Positions 34,275 through 42,156 of a stretch of 64,000 nucleotides of DNA are shown here, piece by piece. The notes beneath the pieces are model-generated. The model did not search any database. It saw nothing but the letters and a program-made list of their open reading frames with translations, and was not told the origin of the DNA. The DNA comes from Flammeovirgaceae bacterium (lineage in GTDB: Bacteria > Bacteroidota > Bacteroidia > Cytophagales > Cyclobacteriaceae), in assembly GCA_027487845.1 (NCBI GenBank), contig JAIYCV010000048.1:1-64000 (forward strand), written 5' to 3'. Position 1 is the first letter of the stretch; the number at the start of each line of letters is the position of its first letter. Made by a program: the position numbers and the translations under genes.

Positions 34275-35867
34275 TTAAAACTTAATGATGCGCGAAGTTA
34301 ACGATTGAGACAATGACTTTATCTGCACTATGTATACACCCGAAGCCAAGTTTGATAAATCATATTCCACCGGATTTTTTTTCCAGTTTAGCGTAGTTTT
34401 TTGCGTAAAAAGCGGCTGCCCTAAAACGCTGAATATCGTCATTACGACCTCTTCCTCTTTAGGTTCCTTGAAAGTAACATTCATAGACGTTTCCACAGGA
34501 TTAGGGCTTATTACAATTGCTTGATCTAGGGCCGTTCTTTTCAAATAATTTACAACTGCTTTGAAATTCGGCAGTCCGAACCCTTTTTTGTTGTCAGGAT
34601 TATAGGCCTGATCGGCAGATCTGACAATTGCGTTATAAATTTCCTGCGCTTTTAAATTTGGATATGCTTGCCAAAGGCCTGCCACAAGACACGTTACCAA
34701 TGGACACGAAAAAGAAGTTCCGCTCCCTTTCACCAGCGAGCCGCTTTGATTGATAAGCGAGGTTGAACTGCCCAACGCGACTACGTCTGGTTTAAACCTT
34801 CCGTCCGCAGTAGGCCCCAGCGAGCTAAAACCACTTAATGATTTATCGGAGGTAATAGAACCGACTGATAAAATCCCAGAGGCATCGGCTGGAGGAGTAA
34901 TGTATTTCCAAGAACTATTTCCTTCGTTGCCGGCAGAGGTGACTACCATCATGCCTTTCGCCAACGCCTTGGAAGCAGCAATAGAGACAATGGCGTTGTT
35001 GCCCGTGAGGTCGCTGATCTGGTAGTTCATTGTGGCATCGTCAAATGTGCTGTAACCCAACGATGAGCTAATTATATCTACCCCCAAACTATCGGCACGC
35101 TCGGCCGCAAAAAGCCAATTAAACTCTTCAACTCGATACTCCGTTGGCTTATCTTCGGTCAAAAAAAGGAAATAGTTGGCACCTAAGCTTCCACCTACAA
35201 AATCTGGGGTTTGGGCTGACAATATCGAAAAAACTTCCGTCCCATGATCGTCATATAGGTAAACGTTTTTACTATTTACAACAAAATTATACTCATATTT
35301 TATTTTGGACCTCGCAGCCTGAAACGCGCTCGTTGTATTTACTCCTAAAAAACCTCCATCAAAAATAGCTATGTTAATTCCGTCTCCATTATAGCCTTGC
35401 GAATTCATGTCGTCAATTCCTAGCTGCTGAAACTGGACGAGAGAAGGCGCTGCGACCTCAGTAACTTTTTGATCAAATTTAGCAGCTACTCTGCCGCCCA
35501 ACAAGCGATTTCCGGGGGCAACTATTTCGACTTTTGATACTTCGGGAAGCTGAGAAGCCGCATTAGCTATAGAAGGAGTTGATTCAACCAACACGCAGTT
35601 GAGCCAACGAGATGTAAAAAAAACCTTCGCACCGATATCTTTTAACTTATTTACATACGCAGCAGTAACAGGTAGGTCCTCGTCTGTATAACCGATCTGT
35701 TGCCTTGTCCTCCGAGCGATACTAGCAGCAGACAAAAATTTATCAGGTTGAGATACGGAATACTGGTTACCTGCCTTATTCTTAAAATAAATGACATATC
35801 TGTTTACTTGACCGATTGAACTACCGGATGAAAAAAGCACCAACAAAACGGATAACCTAACTAGCAT
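34275..35867 (-). CDS. subtilisin-like (S8) protease with T9SS sorting domain
   Basis: About 530 residues from ATG 35867; a GTG one codon upstream is less likely. Signal peptide (LVRLSVLLVLFSSGSSIGQ). The catalytic triad is Asp in NIAIFDGGF, His in DDHGTEVFSIL and Ser in GSGTSFSCPLVT; the oxyanion Asn is in VTSAGNEGN. Residues ~20-125 look like an inhibitor-type propeptide (VNRYVIYFKNKAGNQYSV). The C-terminal ~80 residues are a T9SS sorting domain (AIVISPNPVETSMNV, GVYIVQI). It is predicted to be secreted to the surface. Confidence 0.94.
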   Translation of the reverse strand: MLVRLSVLLVLFSSGSSIGQVNRYVIYFKNKAGNQYSVSQPDKFLSAASIARRTRQQIGYTDEDLPVTAAYVNKLKDIGAKVFFTSRWLNCVLVESTPSIANAASQLPEVSKVEIVAPGNRLLGGRVAAKFDQKVTEVAAPSLVQFQQLGIDDMNSQGYNGDGINIAIFDGGFLGVNTTSAFQAARSKIKYEYNFVVNSKNVYLYDDHGTEVFSILSAQTPDFVGGSLGANYFLFLTEDKPTEYRVEEFNWLFAAERADSLGVDIISSSLGYSTFDDATMNYQISDLTGNNAIVSIAASKALAKGMMVVTSAGNEGNSSWKYITPPADASGILSVGSITSDKSLSGFSSLGPTADGRFKPDVVALGSSTSLINQSGSLVKGSGTSFSCPLVTCLVAGLWQAYPNLKAQEIYNAIVRSADQAYNPDNKKGFGLPNFKAVVNYLKRTALDQAIVISPNPVETSMNVTFKEPKEEEVVMTIFSVLGQPLFTQKTTLNWKKNPVEYDLSNLASGVYIVQIKSLSQSLTSRIIKF

Positions 35868-35974
35868 CACTGGTTTACAAATTGATAGTAGAGAGTTAAC
35901 AGTATTCAGTCAAATTTGGATATACTGTTGACAATACTTTTTCAAAGTTATTTTTTCTTTTGGATATTGGGGCG

Positions 35975-36562
35975 ATGGAATTAAAAACAAAAGTTAAGGT
36001 AAGCAATATTACCAGTCTCAGCGAAGCGAGGTATTGCGCGGGTATGGGTGTGGATTTCTTGGGGTTTCGGTTCTGGAACGATTATGAGACTGATTTAAAA
36101 CGCTTTACGGAAATAACATCTTGGGTGTCGGGACCAAAATTGGTAATTGAATGCCTACACGAAGAAGATTTTACGTGGGTGGTAAGCAAAAAGATAGCTG
36201 CCGATTATATTCAGATAGAGCTTGATTATCTGACTCCAGGGCACTTGGATGGTTATAAGCTCTTCATTTTAGTTCCCGATGTCCCTACCGCTGAGATGAT
36301 CGACAAGCTCGTGTCCTACAGCAATCAAGGTCATTGTGTTTTAGTTACATTAGAAGGCTTTGAAAACAATAAACATTACCTCAATGGCTTTTCCGTCTTT
36401 ATGGAAGAAGGCAGAGAGGACTGGCAACAAAACTTGGATACGCTTTTAAATTTACCCATTGATGGGATATTCGTTGAGGGGAATGAAGAAACAACGCCCG
36501 GAATTCAGAATTACGATCACCTCTCCGAAATCTTAGAAAAGCTGACGGTCAATGAGGATTGA
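35975..36562 (+). CDS. TrpF-like barrel protein without the catalytic Cys
   Basis: About 195 residues from ATG 35975; a TTG at 35960 is a weaker alternative. The N-terminus KTKVKVSNITSLSEARYCAG and VDFLGFRFW match phosphoribosylanthranilate isomerase (TrpF). But the catalytic Cys of VKICGI is Ser10 here and the next Gly is Asn11. The C-terminal part (LPIDGIFVEGNEETTPG, then DHLSEIL) keeps the barrel layout with a changed phosphate loop. It probably does not do the TrpF reaction. There are no other trp genes nearby. The last 14 bp overlap the tail of the convergent response-regulator gene. Confidence 0.7.
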   Translation: MELKTKVKVSNITSLSEARYCAGMGVDFLGFRFWNDYETDLKRFTEITSWVSGPKLVIECLHEEDFTWVVSKKIAADYIQIELDYLTPGHLDGYKLFILVPDVPTAEMIDKLVSYSNQGHCVLVTLEGFENNKHYLNGFSVFMEEGREDWQQNLDTLLNLPIDGIFVEGNEETTPGIQNYDHLSEILEKLTVNED

Positions 36563-37232
36563 ATTTATACTTGCCATTACTAACCTGACTGATCCATTTG
36601 CCGCCCAATTTTTTTGATAAGTTATCCAAATAAACGTCAAGAGATTTGGTCACTGAATAGATATCAGACCCCCAAATATTGCTCAGCAAATTCTCGGTGG
36701 TAATTACTTTTTTTGAATTCTGGGCAAAGAAAAAAAGTAGGTCTAATTCAGGCCTTGAAAGTGTAATCTCCTCCCCTTTTATCCGAGCCACGCTGCTTCG
36801 TCTGTTTAGATGGAGCGAGCCAATGTCGATTTTGGCAATACTTTTTCGAATAGTAAAATCCTCGCGAAGCACCGTGACTACTTTGTTGGTAAGCGCTCTG
36901 AGGCCAATAATCTTTTCAATAAAATCGTCTCCGCCTGTTTCGAAAACGGCTTCCTCATAATAGTGTTCCGATTTCGCAGTAAGAAAAAAAATTGGCGTTT
37001 CAGTAAAAAAAGATATTTCCCTCAGTTGTTTACATACTTCAATGCCCGAAAGTTGCGGCATCATAATGTCAAGAATAATTAAGTCGGGTTTAAAACTCAG
37101 CGCGATTTTCACAGCCTCGCCACTATTTTCCACGGTCTTTACCTTAAAGCCTTCCTTTTCTAGGTTATAGTCTAGTAAGTCTAAAATATCGGGATCGTCA
37201 TCAACCGCCAGAATTCTTTGTGCTTTTGCCAT
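36549..37232 (-). CDS. OmpR-family response regulator, orphan
   Basis: About 227 residues from ATG 37232 (MAKAQRILAVDDDPD). Receiver domain: Asp11-13 acidic pocket, phospho-acceptor Asp55 in IILDIMMPQ, the Thr/Lys pair in FLTAKSE. A winged helix follows (ITLSRPELDLLFFFAQNS, TKSLDVYLDNLSKKLG). The usual RGxGY wing is VSNGKYKF here. No histidine kinase is adjacent, so its partner is unknown. The 3' end overlaps the convergent TrpF-like gene by 14 bp. Confidence 0.93.
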   Translation of the reverse strand: MAKAQRILAVDDDPDILDLLDYNLEKEGFKVKTVENSGEAVKIALSFKPDLIILDIMMPQLSGIEVCKQLREISFFTETPIFFLTAKSEHYYEEAVFETGGDDFIEKIIGLRALTNKVVTVLREDFTIRKSIAKIDIGSLHLNRRSSVARIKGEEITLSRPELDLLFFFAQNSKKVITTENLLSNIWGSDIYSVTKSLDVYLDNLSKKLGGKWISQVSNGKYKFNPH

Positions 37233-37314
37233 GCTTCTAAAACATCGCAAGGTAAAAATCACGTATTACCTAACCTTTAATGAACAATTACACTGGTATT
37301 ACTAATCGCGCTTT

Positions 37315-38307
37315 CTATTGAACGTACTTACGCATCATTTTTTCAACTGCCAACCCTGCAACATCCGGAAAACTTATGTCCAGCCGCTTATCGCTATCCA
37401 ACCATTTTTGAATCTTCTTAAGGTGTTTCTTTTTTACTTTTTTAATTACCGGCACACCTAATTTCTTGAGGGCAGCGGCATTGCAATGTTGCTCGTACTG
37501 ATTTTTCATCGGCACAACCAATAATTTTTTGTTTAGATGCAATACTTCTGCCGGTGTTTCGAAGCCAGCACCACAAAGAACCCCTGTACCTGACACCACA
37601 CTTTCAACAAAATCTTGACCACTAACAGGATACACAGATATCCGACCAACATGGTAAGGACTTTTAGTATGTTTAGAAAAAATATGCCACCGAATTTTAT
37701 TGGAGATGCGCAAAAATAATTCAACCAGTTTTTTATCATCGTATGCCGGAAGGTAAACCGTATAATGTCCGTCATCTCTTACTTTCGCTTCTCTTATTGC
37801 ACCGCGGATTACCGGAGTAAAAATATTTTTGTCATACTCCTCAAAGTGGAAGCCAACATACTTTTTTACTGGTGCATAATTCTTTATGAGCCATTCACCA
37901 AAAGGGTCTATTGTTTTTGGCCGTGGTGATTTCTTTGAGAGCAGCGCAGCTTGGTGGCTTAATGAAACACAATTAACTTCCTTCTTGCGTGCTGCCCAAG
38001 CCGAAATTGGTTCAAAATCATTTACTATCAGATCATAATTCTCTACCGGGAAGTTATTTATCTCTTTAATAAGTTCTCGCGAGCTATTCTTCTGGAAAGT
38101 CTTAATGAAATTGATCCCACCTGCTTTTCCAAAATAAAAACTTAGCCCTTTGGATTTATACTTTACAGGATAAGGCAACACAATTTCGGCCTGCGCGCCA
38201 CTTACAAACAGGTCAAGATTTCCGTACTTCTTTAGTTCTGGAATTATATCAATGGCGCGACTGAGGTGACCATTGCCAGTGCCTTGAATGGCATACAGAA
38301 TATTCAT
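37315..38307 (-). CDS. glycosyltransferase-like protein (UDP-glycosyltransferase fold)
   Basis: 330 residues. The N-terminus MNILYAIQGTGNGHLSRAID has the Gly-rich loop and His of GT28/GT1-like enzymes. Near the C-terminus GTGVLCGAGFETPAEVLHLN and VVPMKNQYEQHCNAAAL form the donor-sugar site as in MurG-like folds. This type is often seen beside a metallophosphoesterase in Bacteroidota. Its start overlaps the phosphoesterase stop by 4 bp, so they are coupled. Sugar and acceptor unknown; a lipid or envelope glycan is a guess. Confidence 0.82.
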   Translation of the reverse strand: MNILYAIQGTGNGHLSRAIDIIPELKKYGNLDLFVSGAQAEIVLPYPVKYKSKGLSFYFGKAGGINFIKTFQKNSSRELIKEINNFPVENYDLIVNDFEPISAWAARKKEVNCVSLSHQAALLSKKSPRPKTIDPFGEWLIKNYAPVKKYVGFHFEEYDKNIFTPVIRGAIREAKVRDDGHYTVYLPAYDDKKLVELFLRISNKIRWHIFSKHTKSPYHVGRISVYPVSGQDFVESVVSGTGVLCGAGFETPAEVLHLNKKLLVVPMKNQYEQHCNAAALKKLGVPVIKKVKKKHLKKIQKWLDSDKRLDISFPDVAGLAVEKMMRKYVQ

Positions 38308-39155
38308 TTTTTAGGAGCTAAGAATTCATTGACAAGATCTTTAAATATCTCATCATTATCCAAGTTATTCTTGAAGCGCTTCGGGATTTTTATAGATTGA
38401 GCAAACAAGTCATCGGCATATCGGTATATTTTCCATTGCCCGGCATTGAATTCAAGGGAGGTGAGGTTTTCAATCCAATCGCCCGAGTTAAGGTACATCA
38501 CTTCTCCTTGTTCGGTAGTAATTTTTCGCATTTCTGGTTGATGAATATGCCCGCAGATTACATAATCATAGCCATTTGAGATAGCGATGTCGGCAGCCGT
38601 TTTTTCAAAATCATTAATGAACTTAATGGCTCCCTTTACACTATCCTTCACTCTTTTTGAAAGCGAAATTTTACCTCTGCCCATCGCCCGCAAAATAAAA
38701 TTCACAAATGTGTTTATCACAATCAGCGTGTCATACCCTATTGCGCCTAGCTTGGCCAGCCATTTCGAATATTGCATGGTTACATCAAACACATCGCCAT
38801 GAAAAATCCATGCCGACTTGCCATTGAGTGAAATCACCTTCTTGTTATCGATTTGAAAAGAACCCAATTTGAAGCCGGCAAATTTTCTCAGCATTTCATC
38901 ATGATTGCCCGTGAGGTAAGTAATCTTAGTTCCCTTCGCCAAGAGGCCCGTGATATGTTTAACAATTTGCATGTGTGACTTCGGCCAAAAACGCTTACTA
39001 AACTGCCACATATCAATAATGTCACCGTTGAGAATTAATCGTTTAGGCTTGATTGTTTTTAAATAGCGGAGTAGTTCTTCTGAATGGCAACCGTAGGTGC
39101 CAAGGTGAATGTCTGAGATAATTACTAGTTCAACTTCACGCCTTTTTTTACCCAT
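38304..39155 (-). CDS. UDP-2,3-diacylglucosamine diphosphatase-like metallophosphoesterase
   Basis: 283 residues. Calcineurin-type metal motifs: SDIHLGTYG, LNGDIIDMW, LTGNHDEML, IFHGDVFD and ICGHIHQPEM. The sequence between motifs and the family length match LpxH-like UDP-2,3-diacylglucosamine diphosphatases, which act in lipid A synthesis. A lipid-phosphate or nucleotide-sugar phosphatase with another substrate cannot be excluded. It is coupled to the downstream glycosyltransferase by a 4-bp overlap. Confidence 0.85.
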   Translation of the reverse strand: MGKKRREVELVIISDIHLGTYGCHSEELLRYLKTIKPKRLILNGDIIDMWQFSKRFWPKSHMQIVKHITGLLAKGTKITYLTGNHDEMLRKFAGFKLGSFQIDNKKVISLNGKSAWIFHGDVFDVTMQYSKWLAKLGAIGYDTLIVINTFVNFILRAMGRGKISLSKRVKDSVKGAIKFINDFEKTAADIAISNGYDYVICGHIHQPEMRKITTEQGEVMYLNSGDWIENLTSLEFNAGQWKIYRYADDLFAQSIKIPKRFKNNLDNDEIFKDLVNEFLAPKK

Positions 39156-39244
39156 CTAAAAGGGTTATTAGAATGTTAAACTCAAAGATAAGCCATAAAT
39201 GATTATCTGATGTGATTTCAATGTTATGGTAGTATTAACCAAAT

Positions 39245-39904
39245 TTAACAGACAAACCTAAACCGCAAATACTTGATTGTTTCTCCCTGACGTTCAAACA
39301 TTTCTTCATACTTCGTTTTAATGTCAAAGCACTCGTCTCGCAATTCTGAGGAATATAAATTATGGGTAAATTTAAAATCCTTTATGTCAGAGCGCTGATT
39401 TAGTTCTTCTAAGGTAAAATCAAAAAGAGCAGTATTGTCCGTTTTGAAGCGGAAAAAACCATCTTCCTTTAAAAGTTTTTTATACATGTTGATATAGCGA
39501 TAGCCGCTCAATCGTCTTTTTATATCGCGTTTTCTTGGCCTTGGATCAGGAAATGTAAGCCAAATCTCATCTACTTCTTTCTCTTCAAAGAAATTCTCGA
39601 TTACCAGAATTACTGTTCTTAAAAAACCAACATTGGAGAGGCCTTCTTCATGGGCAATAGTGCTGCCCTTCCAAATACGATCGCCTTTAATGTCTACGCC
39701 AATAAAATTTCTTTCAGGAAACCGCTTGGCCAAACCAATGGTATATTCACCTCGGCCACAAGCCAATTCAAGTGTAATGGGCTTGTTATTCTTAAAATAG
39801 TCTTTTCGCCAGTTGCCTTTTATTTTGGTGTAAATCTCCTTTCCTGGCTCTACCACATTGGGCAGCTCAGAAATAATTTTAAAACGTTCTAATTTTCTTT
39901 TCAA
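39245..39904 (-). CDS. trmB: tRNA (guanine-46-N7)-methyltransferase
   Basis: 219 residues from a TTG at 39904 (TTG AAA AGA AAA); the position fits the family N-terminus (KRKLERFKIISELPNVVEPG). SAM-binding loop ELACGRGEYTIGLAKRF; the typical TrmB stretch LTFPDPRPRKRDIKRRL; DGFFRFKTDN and the C-terminal TKYEEMFERQG. It makes m7G46 in the tRNA variable loop. It lies 8 bp after folC on the same strand. Confidence 0.95.
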   Translation of the reverse strand: MKRKLERFKIISELPNVVEPGKEIYTKIKGNWRKDYFKNNKPITLELACGRGEYTIGLAKRFPERNFIGVDIKGDRIWKGSTIAHEEGLSNVGFLRTVILVIENFFEEKEVDEIWLTFPDPRPRKRDIKRRLSGYRYINMYKKLLKEDGFFRFKTDNTALFDFTLEELNQRSDIKDFKFTHNLYSSELRDECFDIKTKYEEMFERQGETIKYLRFRFVC

Positions 39905-39912
39905 GTGAAGAG

Positions 39913-41190
39913 TTATAGGTTTTCAATTTCGGCCACCACAAATGTACTACCACCAACAAAAATCAGGTCTTCCGGAGCTGCTTTCATTCTGGCCTGGTTG
40001 ATGGCATCATTTACGTTTGGAATGATTACTCCATCCAAGCCCACCGGAATTGCTTTCTCTGCTAATGCCTGCGCTTCCATTGCGCGCGGAATTTTGGCTT
40101 GGCAGAAATAGTAGGTTGCATCTTTTGGCAGCAAATTTAGTATTGAGTGTATTTCTTTATCTTTTACCATGCCCCAAACGATGTGTAACTTTTTAAACGA
40201 TTGTCTAGAAATTTGGCTTACTACTTCTTTAACACCTGCTTCATTGTGGGCTGTATCGCAAATGGTTAACGGTGCACTATTAATCTTTTGCCACCGGCCT
40301 TTCAATCCCGTAAGGTCAACTACGTTTTCTATCCCTTTTTTGATTGACTGGCTGCTGATATCAAATTCTTGAGTAATTAATTCTTTACAGACTGCTAACA
40401 CCCCCAGCATATTCTTTCGCTGATAGCTTCCTTTTAGTTGGGGAATCAAATTTTGGTGGACTAGAAAATCACCTTCGTAAACATCAACTGAAGATGAGTT
40501 TCCTTCCAGCCTAAATGAATCAGGAGCAAAAGAGATGGGAGCCTTTTCCGCTTGTGCCTTTACAGAAAAAACTTCTTGAACTTCAGCCTGTTTTTCGCTG
40601 ATCACAACGGGTATATTTTGTTTTATAATGCCCGCCTTTTCAGCAGCGATTTTAGCCAACGTATCACCGAGTAGTTCTTTGTGGTCCCAACTGATATTTG
40701 TAATGAGCGAAACAAGAGGTGTAATAACGTTTGTTGAATCTAATCTGCCACCCAGCCCCACCTCAATTACCGCTATGTCAACCTTACTTTTTGAGAAGTA
40801 ATCAAAAGCCATAGCCACTGTCATCTCAAAGAACGAAGGCTGAATCAATTCAATGGAAGGTTTGATGCGCTCCACAAAATCGCAAACAAAATCTTGGTCA
40901 ATCTCAATCCCGTCAATTTTAATTCGTTCGGTAAATTCCTTTAAATGCGGTGAAGTATAAAGGCCTGTCTTGTATCCAGCGCATTGCAAAATGGCGGCCA
41001 GCATATGTGAGGAGCTACCTTTACCATTAGTGCCGGCTATATGAATAGCCTTGAATTTCCTTTCGGGATTACCTATTGCTTTGCAAAGCGCAATCGTGTT
41101 ATCCAAATTCTCTTTATAGGCGGCAGTACCAATGCGCTGAAACATCGGAAGGCTTGCATACAAATACTCTATCGATTGTTGATACGTCAT
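39913..41190 (-). CDS. folC: bifunctional folylpolyglutamate synthase / dihydrofolate synthase
   Basis: About 425 residues from ATG 41190; the track-like longer N-terminus to 41226 is hydrophobic and not conserved. The P-loop GTNGKGSSSHM, the SPHLKEFTERI motif, a second ATP/Mg segment in NISWDHKELLGDTLAKIAAEK and the C-terminal DTAHNEAG-type stretch mark a Mur-ligase-fold FolC. It adds glutamate to folates. Followed by trmB. Confidence 0.94.
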   Translation of the reverse strand: MTYQQSIEYLYASLPMFQRIGTAAYKENLDNTIALCKAIGNPERKFKAIHIAGTNGKGSSSHMLAAILQCAGYKTGLYTSPHLKEFTERIKIDGIEIDQDFVCDFVERIKPSIELIQPSFFEMTVAMAFDYFSKSKVDIAVIEVGLGGRLDSTNVITPLVSLITNISWDHKELLGDTLAKIAAEKAGIIKQNIPVVISEKQAEVQEVFSVKAQAEKAPISFAPDSFRLEGNSSSVDVYEGDFLVHQNLIPQLKGSYQRKNMLGVLAVCKELITQEFDISSQSIKKGIENVVDLTGLKGRWQKINSAPLTICDTAHNEAGVKEVVSQISRQSFKKLHIVWGMVKDKEIHSILNLLPKDATYYFCQAKIPRAMEAQALAEKAIPVGLDGVIIPNVNDAINQARMKAAPEDLIFVGGSTFVVAEIENL

Positions 41191-41209
41191 GTAAGAATAA
41201 CAAAGTGCA

Positions 41210-41243
41210 AAAATAAAAAAAGCCAATCTCTGAAGATTGGCTT
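41210..41243 (-). terminator. intrinsic terminator after the barrel gene
   Basis: Stem AAGCCAATCT (41220-41229) / AGATTGGCTT (41234-41243) with a 4-nt loop and a minus-strand T-rich tail (A-rich 41210-41220 on plus). It separates the barrel gene from folC. Confidence 0.88.
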
Positions 41244-41262
41244 AACGAAAATTCGCGGGTTG

Positions 41263-41916
41263 TTATTTTCCCAATTTAATAAAACGGTAGCCTACTGAAA
41301 TTTGAACTACCTGGCTTTTTGCCTCTGATGTTCCCAAAGAGGAAACAATGGGCAGATTTGATCCTGTATATTTATTCACATCGGATAAGCCAATATTGTA
41401 ACGAGCGGTAATGTTTAAGCCAAAAGGAAGATCCCAGCCTGCGCCTACTGCTAATGATACGTCCGAAGATTTAACAAAAGTCGATAGATCCTGACCAGTT
41501 GCGCTTACGTTTTTAGAAGCCACGTTGATTAAGTCGCCTTTCGCGCTTGATAAGAAACCGAATTGAGGACCAGCTTGTAAATTGAGGCCGCCTGCGATAT
41601 ATAATTTAATCATTACAGGAATTGTGATGTAATCGAAACTCGAACTATAATTTTGAGAATTGATGGTAAAATTTTGCCCCTGTCTGGAAAACAATAACTC
41701 AGGTTGGATTCCTATTTTGGTCACCTTAACTAGTGCATAAGCCCCAAAATGATAACCCGTTCTGTTATCATAAGTAGTCGATGCAGCAGTGCTAACACTG
41801 TTTAAACTAGCAAAATTAAGCCCACCCTTTAAGCCAAGATCGAACCGAACTTGTGAATAGGCAAGCTGAGCCAACAGCGCAAAAGATAGTGTAGACAATA
41901 AAACTATTTTCTTCAT
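41263..41916 (-). CDS. outer-membrane beta-barrel protein (porin-like)
   Basis: 217 residues. Signal peptide (KKIVLLSTLSFALLAQLAYSQ). Strands such as VRFDLGLKGGLNFASLN, YHFGAYALVKVTKIGIQPELLF, YITIPVMIKLYIAGGLNLQAGPQ and VQISVGYRFIKLG have the pattern of the small 8-stranded barrels called PorT/OmpW-like in Bacteroidota. It has its own promoter-like box and terminator. Role unknown. Confidence 0.85.
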   Translation of the reverse strand: MKKIVLLSTLSFALLAQLAYSQVRFDLGLKGGLNFASLNSVSTAASTTYDNRTGYHFGAYALVKVTKIGIQPELLFSRQGQNFTINSQNYSSSFDYITIPVMIKLYIAGGLNLQAGPQFGFLSSAKGDLINVASKNVSATGQDLSTFVKSSDVSLAVGAGWDLPFGLNITARYNIGLSDVNKYTGSNLPIVSSLGTSEAKSQVVQISVGYRFIKLGK

Positions 41917-41932
41917 GATTTTTTTATTTGTG

Positions 41933-41940
41933 CAAATATA
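41933..41940 (-). promoter_or_regulatory. -7 box upstream of the barrel gene
   Basis: TATATTTG on the minus strand, an exact TAnnTTTG match, 16 bp before the ATG. No TTG is at the expected -33 distance. Confidence 0.4.
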
Positions 41941-42156
41941 AGGATCAAAGAGAAGTACCCCTATTTAAAAAAGACCGTTTGTAGCAAAATAGCGTTTCTT
42001 TAACGAAGTAATCACTCAAATTTAGTTTTTCTTAACCCATCAACTTAACTTTAAATCAATCGAATTCAGTGCATTGAAGTAGCTTTTATTCGAAATCATA
42101 CAAAAATACCATCAGATTCAAAGTGGGTATCCACTCTTTCTAGACCTCAATGAAGG

